From CBDCUC01 sp965222485 (lineage in GTDB: Bacteria > Pseudomonadota > Alphaproteobacteria > Rhizobiales > Hyphomicrobiaceae), in assembly GCA_965222485.1 (NCBI GenBank), contig CBDCUC010000030.1:62001-126000 (forward strand): a DNA stretch of 64,000 bases, read 5' to 3'. Numbering within the stretch: position 1 is the stretch's first letter; every line of letters starts with the position of its first letter. The position numbers were made by a program, and so were the translations under genes. Positions 43,580 through 53,167 of the stretch are shown piece by piece. The notes under the pieces are model-generated. The model was not told the DNA's origin, ran no database searches, and was given only the letters and a program-made list of their open reading frames with translations.

Positions 43580-44782
43580 ATGGGCTTCATTGCCGACAGT
43601 CTCAATCGCATCCAACCCTCAGCGACTATTGCGGTCTCGACCAAGGCGCGGGAACTCAAAGCTCAGGGCCGGGATATCATCTCGTTGTCTGCGGGCGAGC
43701 CTGATTTTCCAACACCGTCCAATATCAAGGATGCAGCGAAGGCGGCGTTGGATGCGGACAAGACGCGTTACACGGATGTTGACGGGATACCGGAATTGAA
43801 GCAGGCCATTGCCGCGAAATTCAAGCGCGACAACAAGCTTGACTATGTGCCGGAGCAGATATCCGTCGGTACAGGTGGCAAGCAGGTTTTGTTCAACGCG
43901 CTGCTGGCCTCTCTCAATCCAGGTGATGAAGTCATTATCCCTGCACCGTGTTGGGTGTCCTATGCCGACATTGTCCTGTTGGCTGGCGGAAAGCCGGTTT
44001 TCGTTAAGACGACAATGGCAAACAGTTTCCGTCTGCAGCCGGATCAGTTGCAAGCAGCGATTACCTCCAAAACAAAGTGGATGCTGTTTAATTCGCCCTC
44101 AAATCCGACAGGATCGGCGTATGGACGAGAGGAGATCAAGGCGCTTACCGATGTGTTGTTGCGTCACGAGCAGGTTTGGATCTTGTGCGACGATATATAC
44201 GAGCACCTGTTATATGATGGGTTGACCTTTTTCACTCCCGCCCAAGTGGAACCGCGCCTTTTTGATCGTACGTTGACGATGAACGGGCTGTCGAAAGCTT
44301 ATTGCATGACGGGTTGGCGTTTGGGTTATGCCGGTGGTCCGGTCGAGCTCATCAAGGCCATGCGCAAATTGCAATCGCAGTCGACATCCAATCCGTGTTC
44401 GATCACGCAGTGGGCGGCTGTCGAGGCATTGAGCGGTCCGCAGGATTTTATTGCACGTAACAACGCAGAATTCGTCAAACGGCGCGATCTGGTGGTTGCT
44501 ATGCTGAATGATGCGGAAGGTTTGGAGTGTCCAAAGCCCGACGGAGCGTTTTATGTCTACCCGTCCTGTGCCGGAGCAATCGGGAAGACGAGTGCGGGCG
44601 GCGTCAGGATTGAGACGGATGAGAATTTTGTCACCGCGCTTTTGGAAGAACAGGGTGTTGCGTGTGTGCACGGTGCTGCATTTGCCGGTAGTCCGGCGTT
44701 CAGAGCGTCTTACGCCACGTCTACGGATGTGTTGGAGGATGCCTGCAAGCGCATCCAGACATTTTGTTCGCAGCTAACCTGA
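43580..44782 (+). CDS. aatA: Aspartate aminotransferase, class I
   Basis: A 400-aa PLP enzyme that transfers the amino group between aspartate and 2-oxoglutarate. The N-terminus MGFIADSLNRIQPSATIAVSTKARELKAQGRDIISLSAGEPDF is typical of the bacterial AAT-Ib group, the PLP-binding Lys lies in MNGLSKAYCMTGWRLGY at about residue 239, and FAGSPAFRASYATSTDVLEDACKRI ends the protein. Length agrees with the family. A strong terminator follows. Prephenate activity, known in some members, is possible. Confidence 0.93.
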   Translation: MGFIADSLNRIQPSATIAVSTKARELKAQGRDIISLSAGEPDFPTPSNIKDAAKAALDADKTRYTDVDGIPELKQAIAAKFKRDNKLDYVPEQISVGTGGKQVLFNALLASLNPGDEVIIPAPCWVSYADIVLLAGGKPVFVKTTMANSFRLQPDQLQAAITSKTKWMLFNSPSNPTGSAYGREEIKALTDVLLRHEQVWILCDDIYEHLLYDGLTFFTPAQVEPRLFDRTLTMNGLSKAYCMTGWRLGYAGGPVELIKAMRKLQSQSTSNPCSITQWAAVEALSGPQDFIARNNAEFVKRRDLVVAMLNDAEGLECPKPDGAFYVYPSCAGAIGKTSAGGVRIETDENFVTALLEEQGVACVHGAAFAGSPAFRASYATSTDVLEDACKRIQTFCSQLT

Positions 44783-44838
44783 TGCGCTAGCAATTCGCCG
44801 GCCGCGATAAATTGGGCCCACATTATTCCCGGTAGTGG

Positions 44839-44877
44839 GCCGCGACGCGACGTGCACGTCGCGTCGCGGCTATTCTT
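44839..44877. terminator. Bidirectional terminator: 32-bp perfect palindrome
   Basis: Positions 44839-44870 form an uninterrupted palindrome with 16-bp arms (left arm GCCGCGACGCGACGTG) followed by TATTCTTTCT on the plus strand. It separates convergent aatA and the symporter gene and likely serves both. Confidence 0.75.
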
Positions 44878-44896
44878 TCTGACAACGTTCTGATAG

Positions 44897-46255
44897 TCAG
44901 TTTTTGTGATGTTCGGCGGCGCGGGCGAGTATCGCTTCTGCCTCCTCATCGATGTCAAGGTCGTCTTCGTGAATGACGCCGGCGTTCGGGTCGTCGAAGA
45001 TTGTTTGGTCAAATTTATTTTCGCTTTTTGCGACAACCGTGGTGACAACCGCGTCGCCTGTAATGTTGACGGCCGTGCGGATCATGTCCATGAGGCGGTC
45101 GACGCCGAGGATGATGGCGATACCCTCAACCGGCAAGCCAACTTGCCCGAGTACCATCGTCAGCATTATCAGGCCAACACCGGGCACGCCTGCTGTTCCA
45201 ATGGATGCGAGAACGGCCATCATTATCACCGTCAGGTAACCGGTCAGGCCGAGATCCACGCCATAGACATTGGCAAGGAAGACTGTGGCGACACCCTGCA
45301 TGATTGCGGTTCCATCCATGTTGATGGTGGCGCCGAGGGGTACGGTGAACGAGGCAACAGAATTGTGTACGCCCATGCGCTCAGTGACGGAGCGGAACGT
45401 AACAGGGATCGTTGCGTTTGAACTCGCCGTTGAGAACGCGAAGATCTGCGCTGGGCGAATTTTCTTCAAGAACTCGATTGGGTTGAGACCCGATAGAAGT
45501 TTCAGGGCTATCATCAGGGTGACGAACAGGTGTATCGCCAGCGCGCTCACAAGCGTCAAAACGTAGGCGATCACAGGCATAAATAAGTCGATACCCTGCG
45601 CTGCGAAGGTGCGCGCGATCAGACAGAACACGCCGATGGGTGCGAACGTCATAACGATCGTCACGACCTTCATCATCAGCTCGTTCATATACTCGCACGC
45701 GCGCACGAACGGTTCAGACTCTTTACCCATCATCAGCACGCCAATTCCCACGAGAATGACGTAAAAAATGATTTGGAGCATTTTGCCTTCGGCAAAGGCA
45801 TTGATGGGATTCGTCGGTACGATATTGGCAAACACATCCCAGACGGAGGGTGCTTCCTTTGCCGAAATTCCCGAGACGTCGATGCCCTGCATGTTGAAGC
45901 CCTGACCGGGGCCGACGAGCGTGGCAATAAAAATGGCTGTGGCGATCGCCACAGCGGTAGTGCAAAGGTATAGGGCGAACGCCTTACCGCCCATTCGGCC
46001 AAGTACAGCTATGTCGCCAATGCCCGCGACGCCACACAGCAATGAGAACGTAACAAGTGGAACGACCAACATCTTCAACCCGTTCACGAACATTGTGCCG
46101 ATCATGTAGAACAGGCCATCGACGACATAGGTGTTGATGAACTCGGAGGGGAAGTTATTGAGAATGACGCCCAGGACGAGGCCGGCGCCCATGCCTATGA
46201 GCACCTTCGCCGTCAGTGACAATTTTTCATTGTTATCCGCATCAGTCGTTGCCAT
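44897..46255 (-). CDS. Dicarboxylate/amino-acid:cation symporter
   Basis: A 452-aa secondary transporter of the DAACS (GltP/DctA) family, which takes up C4-dicarboxylates or glutamate/aspartate with protons or sodium. Hallmarks are the hairpin-loop region FSTASSNATIPVTFRSVTERMGVHNSVASFTVPLGATINMDGTAIMQGVATVFLANVYG and the GVPGVGLIMLTMVLGQVGLPVEGIAIILGVDRLMDMIRTAVNITGDAVVTTVVAKSE end. ATG 46255 starts the family N-terminus; the frame runs back to 46351. The aspartate aminotransferase gene next door hints at C4 or amino-acid substrates. Confidence 0.9.
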   Translation of the reverse strand: MATTDADNNEKLSLTAKVLIGMGAGLVLGVILNNFPSEFINTYVVDGLFYMIGTMFVNGLKMLVVPLVTFSLLCGVAGIGDIAVLGRMGGKAFALYLCTTAVAIATAIFIATLVGPGQGFNMQGIDVSGISAKEAPSVWDVFANIVPTNPINAFAEGKMLQIIFYVILVGIGVLMMGKESEPFVRACEYMNELMMKVVTIVMTFAPIGVFCLIARTFAAQGIDLFMPVIAYVLTLVSALAIHLFVTLMIALKLLSGLNPIEFLKKIRPAQIFAFSTASSNATIPVTFRSVTERMGVHNSVASFTVPLGATINMDGTAIMQGVATVFLANVYGVDLGLTGYLTVIMMAVLASIGTAGVPGVGLIMLTMVLGQVGLPVEGIAIILGVDRLMDMIRTAVNITGDAVVTTVVAKSENKFDQTIFDDPNAGVIHEDDLDIDEEAEAILARAAEHHKN

Positions 46256-46547
46256 GTCAGCTCTTGTCCTTCGTGTTTGGTGCAATGGTTGAACTTGAAA
46301 GTTCGTGCTGCCGCTGCTGCGTACAGACTTTAGCGCGCGGGACACTAACATGCGTGTGGCGCGGCGGACCAGCGCTCACGATTATGCGCTCCATTTGCTG
46401 TGCAAAGAGTGGGAGTGGTTTGGTTCCGTTGATTCTTAAGGGCCGCGGGCGTCGTCGTAGCGACGTCCCTGGATTTCGGCAGGATAAACTCACGGAGTAC
46501 CCCTGGGGCGACCAATGGACAGCCGTGTTTGTGTTGGAAGCCAAATG

Positions 46548-47417
46548 CTGAGGAACGAAGACGGGGCTGCCATTGCCCTGCTTCCTGACGGCCGCGATAT
46601 GGCGTATCGCGAGTGTGGCGATCCGGCCGGAACACCGGTGATCGCGCTGCATGGGACGCCGGGGTCGCGCCTTAAATTTGATATGGCGGCACGTGAGGCT
46701 GCAGGTTTGGGTGTGCGGCTCATTAGTCCTGACCGATGGGGATACGGCCTCAGCGATGCCCCGCGCGATCCGCAACTTTCCAATTACGGTCGTGATGTTG
46801 GGCAACTTGCTGACAAATTGGGCCTTGAACGCTTTGCCGTTCTTGGTGTTTCGGGTGGTGGACCGTTTGCTGTTTCCGTTGCCGGGCATACCGACGTTTC
46901 TGGCCGGGTTTCGCGTATGGCACTTGTCGCGCCAGTGGGTCCTATAGAAGTCACGACGCGCATGTCGTTGTTTCACAAATTCTGCTTTCTTGCTCTTCCC
47001 CGCATTCCCGGTGGCGTGCGGTGTTGCTTTGCGCTGTTCCGGTCGGGGTTAAAGCATAGGCCTGAGCTGACAATGCGCGCATTGGCATTGCGCGCGGGGC
47101 CGGCTGACCGGGGGTTGCTCGCAGATGCAAGTGTGCGGGACAATCTGGTTGAAGCGTTCAGGGCCGGCTTAGAGACGGGGATCGAAGGGCCGGTGCTCGA
47201 TATGCGATTGTTTCGCAGCGTGAATGACCTTTCGCTTCGGCAGGTTGCGTGTCCGGTTCGCATTTGGTCAGGGTCGTCCGACCGAAACGTCCCATTGGAG
47301 CCAATCAGAGAATTGGCGAACCGACTTGGTCGATGTGAAAAGTGTCATGTTCCTGGTGCGGGTCACTATTGGGTGACGAAGGAACACGGAGCCGTTTTGC
47401 GGTGGCTCGCGGCGTAG
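46548..47417 (+). CDS. Alpha/beta-hydrolase
   Basis: A 289-aa hydrolase with oxyanion motif ALHGTPGSRLKF, RLISPDRWGYGLSD, nucleophile elbow LGVSGGGPFAVSVAG (Ser about residue 102), an acidic residue in WSGSSDRNVP, and the catalytic His in PGAGHYWVTKEH. ATG 46548 has GGAAG at the right distance; an in-frame ATG at 46515 is possible. The substrate is unknown; many relatives are esterases or haloalkane/epoxide-type enzymes. Confidence 0.85.
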   Translation: MRNEDGAAIALLPDGRDMAYRECGDPAGTPVIALHGTPGSRLKFDMAAREAAGLGVRLISPDRWGYGLSDAPRDPQLSNYGRDVGQLADKLGLERFAVLGVSGGGPFAVSVAGHTDVSGRVSRMALVAPVGPIEVTTRMSLFHKFCFLALPRIPGGVRCCFALFRSGLKHRPELTMRALALRAGPADRGLLADASVRDNLVEAFRAGLETGIEGPVLDMRLFRSVNDLSLRQVACPVRIWSGSSDRNVPLEPIRELANRLGRCEKCHVPGAGHYWVTKEHGAVLRWLAA

Positions 47418-48653
47418 GATGGAAGAACCTGCATGTCCTGATCGCTAGTTAGCATCCGATCAGGCATCAGCGTGCGGCGACCGCTGCCGGGCACGCGCAA
47501 ATCATGCCATGTCAGCACACGTTTCTCATGCCGGTGAGCTTTATCTTTGGGGGTTGTGGCAATGTAGGCCGGCCGTGGCGAACGAGCCGAACGCTTAAGC
47601 CGTCATGCGACCGCCGAACCACGGTGCAAATGCGCCGCGTAACCAGTCTGTGGCATGACTAGCATCGGGTTTGATTAGTTCCGGTGACCTGCGCACAGGT
47701 TGGGCTTCCCGATGGCGTTGATCAATGGTTGGCATCTGGTCGTCTTCGGGAAGGAGTTCGTCACTTGATCCGCACAGCAGGTCTTCAGAGTGAGCCATTG
47801 CATAGCCGGCGGCATCGGCGGCAGAAAGTAAAGACTTCATCGTCATATCGTACGACCTTTCAAGCCTCTGCTTGAACGAGGCCTTCGGCCTCCTTGACTA
47901 CAACTCGCCACCCCGTATGCGCCGGCAGTGCCAGCCCGGCCCCCGTTCATTTCCAACACCATCCCGCAAGCGAACTGGCCACGGGAAGGTTGGCTATGAG
48001 GAACGGTTGCCGACAGCCAGAGATTCTCAAGACCGGCCATCACCTCAATTGCTTTAGAACGCATGATTATTTGCATCTTGAGGTGTGTTTATGATGAGGC
48101 AATGACATCGCGCGTCAAGGCTTTTCGACAAACGTGACGCGTGTTTTTCTATTTGTGCAAACGCAGCAATTGTTGCGCTGCACGATTCAATTTTGCGCTG
48201 GGTGCCGGGAGGCTATGCTCTTCCTGCCTATTGCCTTTGATTTAGGGCTTTGTTTGGCATGTTGCGTTGCACGCGCTCGGCCGCTTGAGAGGTCACAACG
48301 TGTGCGTTGCCAAAAATGTCTGATGGCTGGTTTGGCCAAACGCAGGCGTATGGCAAGCCTCTAGCGAAACTATTTTAGCGTTTGCGGCGTTTGATTCCCG
48401 CCTTCCTCTTGCGCTTGCGAGACTTGAGCGCGAACATGCAATCAGGCTCGCGCGCTTGTTGCTCGCTGTGAGCAAATGTTCACCGCGTGCAGGGCGGGCG
48501 TCCGTGTTGCCCTGCGCCGCCGTACTTCACATTCGACAGCCAGGGCCTGGCAAGGCCGCTGCAACTGCCTTTACGCCCGCCGTTCGCGTTTGGGCAGGCT
48601 GGGCCTGTTGCCTCGTCAGTTGGGGTTTGTCGTTGTTTGAAAGGAAGGCTGCA
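47418..48653. other. Gene-poor stretch of about 1.2 kb
   Basis: Between the hydrolase and the EF-G paralogue only the doubtful ORF at 47595-47846 appears. The remainder (47847-48653) has short overlapping frames in several phases, basic codon-rich runs near 48300-48480, no tRNA, no clear repeat and no terminator I can point to. A decayed gene is possible. Confidence 0.4.
47595..47846 (-). CDS. Doubtful small ORF
   Basis: An 83-aa frame (MTMKSLLSAADAAGYAMAHSEDLLCGSSDELLPEDDQ...) with an acidic N-terminal half and a Trp/Gly-rich end. It has no recognisable domain, and its start signal is poor. It is listed because it is the only frame of this gene-poor stretch with a protein-like composition. 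It may be chance. Confidence 0.25.
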   Translation of the reverse strand: MTMKSLLSAADAAGYAMAHSEDLLCGSSDELLPEDDQMPTIDQRHREAQPVRRSPELIKPDASHATDWLRGAFAPWFGGRMTA

Positions 48654-50717
48654 ATGGGCCAATCAAAGGCTTCGGGCCAGGAAGCAAAAGGAGGTCGGGG
48701 CGCGCGTATGATTGCGCTCATGGGACCATATTTGTCGGGAAAAACGACTCTGCTTGAGGCGATTCTGGCGCGCACCGGCGCGGTTCAGCGACAGGGGACG
48801 ATCGCAGAGAAGAACACGATCGGGGATGCGTCCGCCGAGTCGCGTGCGCATGGCATGAGCTGCATGCTTAACATGGCCGATGTCGAATACCTTGGCGATA
48901 CCTTCACATTTGTCGATTGCCCAGGCTCTGTTGAGTTCCAGTACGAGGGGATGCAGGCGGTGACTGCATGTGATGCCGCGGTTGTGGTTTGCGAACCCGA
49001 CGCCAAGCGCGTGCCTGCCCTGCAGGTCATATTGAAGCAATTGGAAGATCGCGGCATTCCTCACTTTCTATTTCTAAACAAGATCGACACTTTTGCGATG
49101 CACGTGCGCGACATTTTGCCGATGCTGCAGCCGGCAAGTGCGAAACCATTGGTACTGAGACAGATCCCAATTTGGGAAAACGATATTGCTACAGGCTTTG
49201 TCGACCTGGCCTCAGAGCGTGCCTACGTTTACCGGGAGCATGCGTCCTCTGAAATTATTGACCTTCCGGAGGATTTAAAGTCACGCGAGGAGGAAGCTCG
49301 CTTCAGTATGCTGGAGCAGCTTGCCGACTACGATGACGAACTGATGGAGCAGTTGCTGTCGGATATCATTCCGGCCAATGATCAGGTTTTCAACGACCTG
49401 TCGGATGACTTGCGGGCCGGGTTGATTTGTCCAGTGCTGCTTGGTAGCGCCGAGCACGGAAACGGCGTCGGGCGCTTGTTGAAGGCGCTGCGCCACGAAG
49501 CCCCCTTTGTAGAGCAGACGGCGAAGAGACTGAAAGTCGAGAACACCAGCTCAGCTGCTTATGTGTTCAAGACATTGCATACGGCGCATGGTGGCAAGCT
49601 GTCATTGTCGCGAATCTTGACCGGGACAATGGCCGATGGCGAGCAGGTTTATGGGCCAGCGGGTGATGAGCGGGTTTCCGGCGTTTTTTCGTTAAAGGGC
49701 GAGGAAATCATAAAGCGCGGCCCGGCTGCGGCTGGAGATACGGTCGGGCTTGGGCGGCTTGAATCGATTCATGCTGGTCAAACCATTTCCCGCGCAGAAA
49801 AGGGTGTTGTTCAGATTGCAGGACCGGATGTGCCCGCTCCTGTTTACGGTATCGGCCTAGGCCTGAGCGACAGGAAGGATGAGGTCAAGCTCACCGGTGC
49901 ATTGGCCCGTTTGATGGAAGAAGACCCCTCGCTGATCATGGAGCAGAATGCAGACACTCATCAAATCGTTCTTTTGGGACAAGGTGAAATGCATCTGCGC
50001 GTGGCGATTGAAAGGTTGCAGCGCAAGTATTCAGTGACTGTCGATCGTCTGCCCCGCCGAGTGCCGTACAAGGAGACAATTCGCAAACCCATTGAAATTC
50101 GCGGTCGTCACAAGAAACAGTCAGGCGGACATGGCCAGTTCGGCGATGTGGTGGTGGAGATCAGGCCGGTTGCACGCGGCGGCGGGTTTGAATTCAGCGA
50201 GTCCATTACAGGCGGCGCGGTGCCACGCCAATTTATCCCGTCCGTTGAGATCGGTGTGAAGGACTACTTGCAGTCCGGTCCCCTCGGATTTCCAGTCGTT
50301 GATGTTGCCGTTGAGCTTAAGGACGGATCATATCACTCCGTTGATTCATCTGACATGGCATTCCGCCAGGCTGGTCGGCTGGCGATGTCTGAGGGCATGC
50401 CACAGTGTCAGCCGGTTCTTCTGGAGCCTGTCATGTCGGCAAAAATCATGGTGCCAACCGATGCAACCGCACGCGTCAACGGCATGATCCCACAGCGGCG
50501 TGGTCAGATCCTGGGGTATGGCCCGCGCGACGGCTGGCCAGGCTGGGATGTGGTGGAAGCCATGATCCCGGATTCCGAAATGGATAATCTCATTGTTGAG
50601 CTTCGCTCTGCGACTTCCGGTGTCGGTACGTTCGAGGCCAACTTTGATCACTTGGCGGAGATCAGTGGAAAAATCGCCGACGATGTGCTCGCGGGGCATG
50701 CACAGGCTGCCGAGTGA
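48654..50717 (+). CDS. Elongation factor G-like GTPase (FusA2 type)
   Basis: A 687-aa paralogue of translation factor EF-G. The G domain shows GPYLSGKTTLLEAILARTG (P-loop), DCPGSVEFQYEGMQA and NKIDTF; domains II-V follow, with the domain IV stretch RHKKQSGGHGQFGDVVVEIRP. The P-loop and effector region differ from canonical EF-G, as in the FusA2/EF-G-like group found in actinobacteria and alphaproteobacteria. ATG 48654 has AAGGAAGG about 6 nt upstream, while the frame is open back to 48456. It stands alone and ends at an intrinsic terminator. Confidence 0.9.
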   Translation: MGQSKASGQEAKGGRGARMIALMGPYLSGKTTLLEAILARTGAVQRQGTIAEKNTIGDASAESRAHGMSCMLNMADVEYLGDTFTFVDCPGSVEFQYEGMQAVTACDAAVVVCEPDAKRVPALQVILKQLEDRGIPHFLFLNKIDTFAMHVRDILPMLQPASAKPLVLRQIPIWENDIATGFVDLASERAYVYREHASSEIIDLPEDLKSREEEARFSMLEQLADYDDELMEQLLSDIIPANDQVFNDLSDDLRAGLICPVLLGSAEHGNGVGRLLKALRHEAPFVEQTAKRLKVENTSSAAYVFKTLHTAHGGKLSLSRILTGTMADGEQVYGPAGDERVSGVFSLKGEEIIKRGPAAAGDTVGLGRLESIHAGQTISRAEKGVVQIAGPDVPAPVYGIGLGLSDRKDEVKLTGALARLMEEDPSLIMEQNADTHQIVLLGQGEMHLRVAIERLQRKYSVTVDRLPRRVPYKETIRKPIEIRGRHKKQSGGHGQFGDVVVEIRPVARGGGFEFSESITGGAVPRQFIPSVEIGVKDYLQSGPLGFPVVDVAVELKDGSYHSVDSSDMAFRQAGRLAMSEGMPQCQPVLLEPVMSAKIMVPTDATARVNGMIPQRRGQILGYGPRDGWPGWDVVEAMIPDSEMDNLIVELRSATSGVGTFEANFDHLAEISGKIADDVLAGHAQAAE

Positions 50718-50746
50718 CTTAGTGCGAGGCAGCGTCTGTGAATAAA

Positions 50747-50788
50747 CGGCCGGCTTCACATTTTGAGTGGGGCCGGCCGCGTTTTTTT
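50747..50788 (+). terminator. Intrinsic terminator of the EF-G-like gene
   Basis: CGGCCGGC (50747-50754) pairs with GCCGGCCG (50772-50779); two bases later comes TTTTTTT. It starts 30 nt after the stop codon of the EF-G-like gene. Confidence 0.85.
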
Positions 50789-50821
50789 AAAAGTACTGTT
50801 TCCAGAGAGCCTCGGCTCTCT

Positions 50822-51502
50822 CTAGTAAGAGGCGACAAATGGAAATCCTAGGGTCGTGACTTTCCTTTTGCCCCACAATTCTCGCAATCGCCGATCGCGC
50901 CCACAGCCGTAACGGTAGTATTGATATTTAAGTGGATTCTTTTTGTAGTAATTTTGATGATATTTTTCGGCCGGGGTGAATTTTGTCGCGTCATGGATTT
51001 TTACGGCGATTGGTTTTGAGAAGCGCCCGCTGTTTTGCAGCGCTTTCTTACTTGTTTGCGCAAGCCGTTTCTGTTCCGGAGTGTGTGTAAAAATTGCCGG
51101 CCGGTACTGGTTGCCGCGATCGCAGAACTGGCCTTTGCCATCCAACAGGTCAACGTTGCGCCAATAATGGTCCAGCAGACGCTGATAGGTGACTTTGCTG
51201 GGGTCGTACGTCACCTGGACGGCCTCTGTATGGCCTGTGCTTCCCGAGGATACTTGGCGGTAGGTAGGGTTCTTTGTGCGTCCGCCGATGTAGCCCGATA
51301 TTGTTTTAAGAACACCTGGAACTTTATCGAAATCGGACTCCGTGCACCAGAAGCAGCCTGATGCAAACGTTGCTACCGCTTTGCTCCGCTCCTGCGCCTC
51401 GGCGGCACCTAGTGGGTGCGTCAGCAAGCACATCGCAAGGAGCAAGGCGCAGGCTGTGGCGAGGAATATCACGAGAGTGCGCAATGTGCCGGGCATGAAC
51501 AT
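50822..51502 (-). CDS. msrA: Exported peptide-methionine (S)-S-oxide reductase MsrA
   Basis: A 226-aa enzyme with an N-terminal signal or anchor helix (TLVIFLATACALLLAMCLL) and the catalytic motif ATFASGCFWCTESDFDKVPGV. The C-terminal stretch AEKYHQNYYKKNPLKY is also typical. It repairs oxidised methionine and, with the helix, would act in the periplasm. An exported MsrB follows in the other direction of reading order on the same strand (51567-52076), so both stereoisomers can be repaired outside the cytoplasm. Confidence 0.92.
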   Translation of the reverse strand: MFMPGTLRTLVIFLATACALLLAMCLLTHPLGAAEAQERSKAVATFASGCFWCTESDFDKVPGVLKTISGYIGGRTKNPTYRQVSSGSTGHTEAVQVTYDPSKVTYQRLLDHYWRNVDLLDGKGQFCDRGNQYRPAIFTHTPEQKRLAQTSKKALQNSGRFSKPIAVKIHDATKFTPAEKYHQNYYKKNPLKYQYYRYGCGRDRRLRELWGKRKVTTLGFPFVASY

Positions 51503-51566
51503 GGCTTGGGAGGTATTCCTTTGTCTGTAAGTAGAGATTCGAAATGGGTAGAGAAGCCGCTGTGTA

Positions 51567-52076
51567 TTACGTCTGTGACGGATTTGTTTCAGCGGGCTTG
51601 AAGCTTAGTGCCAGGCCGTTCATGCAATAGCGTTGACCGGTCGGCGGCGGCCCGTCGGGAAAGACGTGGCCCAGGTGCCCGCCGCAGCGGCGGCAGTGAA
51701 CCTCCGTACGTGTCCAGCCGAAGCTCTTGTCAACGGAAGTCCCGACCGCTTCGTCCAAAGGCTGCCAGAAACTCGGCCACCCTGTGCCACTGTCAAATTT
51801 TGATTTTGATGAGAACAGCGGGAGATCGCAAGCAGCACAGTGATATGTGCCGGGATCATAAAGTTTATCCAACGGGCTCGTCCCAGCCCGCTCCGTACCG
51901 TGCTCACGAAGCACATAGTACTGCTCGGGCGTGAGAAGCTTTTTCCACTCGGCCGCGGTTTTGGTGATCTCGAATGTCTTACCCGACCTCGCCGTGGCGT
52001 CGCCCGCGCGCCAGCCCAGTGTGCCAGCGGCCAAGGCTCCAAGCCCGGCAATACCAAGATCCCGTCGCGTCATCAT
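51567..52076 (-). CDS. msrB: Exported peptide-methionine (R)-S-oxide reductase MsrB
   Basis: A 169-aa enzyme. ATG 52076 follows AGAGGAAAG and starts a Tat-type signal (MMTRRDLGIAGLGALAAGTLGW). Zinc-binding Cys pairs are in YHCAACDLPLFSS and VHCRRCGGHLGHVF, and the catalytic Cys is in GQRYCMNGLALSF. It reduces the R-isomer of methionine sulfoxide. It lies 65 bp upstream of msrA on the same strand, making a two-gene periplasmic repair unit. The twin-Arg start suggests export of the folded, zinc-bound enzyme. Confidence 0.92.
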   Translation of the reverse strand: MMTRRDLGIAGLGALAAGTLGWRAGDATARSGKTFEITKTAAEWKKLLTPEQYYVLREHGTERAGTSPLDKLYDPGTYHCAACDLPLFSSKSKFDSGTGWPSFWQPLDEAVGTSVDKSFGWTRTEVHCRRCGGHLGHVFPDGPPPTGQRYCMNGLALSFKPAETNPSQT

Positions 52077-52310
52077 TCGTTCTTTCCTCTGTTGCATGGG
52101 CCGCGGCACGTCTTGAGCTGCGCGGTTTACGCACTTCATGATTAGCGTGCTGTCATCCATGAGAAGTTCATTATGAGCTTAAGCTTTGGCTGGAATGTGA
52201 GGCTCTTTGCAATTGCTGTCACATCAAGCGTCATCAAAAAGGCGTGGGCAGATGTTCATCGGGATCTGGTCATTGGTTTTGGGGTTGCCGGTGGGGAGGT
52301 CCACCGGCCA

Positions 52311-53024
52311 TCACAGACGGATAGGAACGGATTTTTCGACCTCAATGCCTACCGTCGACATTCGGCAGCGATAGGCGAGTGTTTCAACGCCGCGTTGACG
52401 TGCGCGCTCAAGGCTTTCGGCATAAGTGGGGTCGATGTCGCCTGCAACCGTGAAGCGTGTTGCATCGGAACGCTGGATCAAGAAAAGCATTACGGCGCGA
52501 TGGCCCTGTTCGGCCATATCGCCCAGTTCATCCAAGTGCTTGGCACCTCTTGCAGTCACTGAATCTGGAAACTCGGCAAGGCCGCGTCGGCGCATCAAGT
52601 GAACATTTTTGACCTCGACGTAGGCAGATCCTTTGTTCTCGTCGGTCAGTAGAATGTCGATACGGCTGTTCTTCCCATATTTTTGTTCGCGCTTCAGGCT
52701 GGAATATCCACGTAACGGCGCAAGGCGTGCGTTCTCGATTGCTTCCGTCACCAGCTTGTTGGGGTGGTTGGTGTTAATGCCCACAAGGACAGGCCCCTTA
52801 CCTAAATCGTTCTCGACCAGTTCCCAGGTGTGGCGGTACTTGCGTGTCGGACTGTCGCTTGTCGACAGCCATACGGTGCTGTCAGGCTCGCACAGGCCGC
52901 GCATGGAACCGGTGTTGGGGCAGGTGGCAGTGATGGTGCTGCCGTCTTCCAGTTCGACATCAGCGAGAAATCGCTTATAGCGCTTTAGCAGTCGCCCGCG
53001 AGAAAGGGGGGTGGCAAATTTCAT
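52311..53024 (-). CDS. sfsA: SfsA-family protein (sugar fermentation stimulation homologue)
   Basis: A 237-aa protein with an OB-like N-terminal DNA-binding region (LLKRYKRFLADVELEDGSTITATCPNTGSM) and a nuclease-like C-terminal domain (IDILLTDENKGSAYVEVKNVHL, FPDSVTARGAKHLDEL). SfsA binds DNA non-specifically in Escherichia coli and is suggested to have nuclease activity. Length and motifs match the family. It stands alone between msrB and the MoaB/CinA-type gene. Confidence 0.93.
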   Translation of the reverse strand: MKFATPLSRGRLLKRYKRFLADVELEDGSTITATCPNTGSMRGLCEPDSTVWLSTSDSPTRKYRHTWELVENDLGKGPVLVGINTNHPNKLVTEAIENARLAPLRGYSSLKREQKYGKNSRIDILLTDENKGSAYVEVKNVHLMRRRGLAEFPDSVTARGAKHLDELGDMAEQGHRAVMLFLIQRSDATRFTVAGDIDPTYAESLERARQRGVETLAYRCRMSTVGIEVEKSVPIRL

Positions 53025-53167
53025 ATGTCGACCTTTGCGTAGAGACTCCGTAGGTTCAATTTGAATGAAGACAGAAAGATTGACCAGAGGCTTGCCGGTG
53101 ACGCAGGTTTGAGGTGTGCTTGCATGCCAGTCGGCGGAAGACAGTTTTTAATAAATCGAGAGACGTT

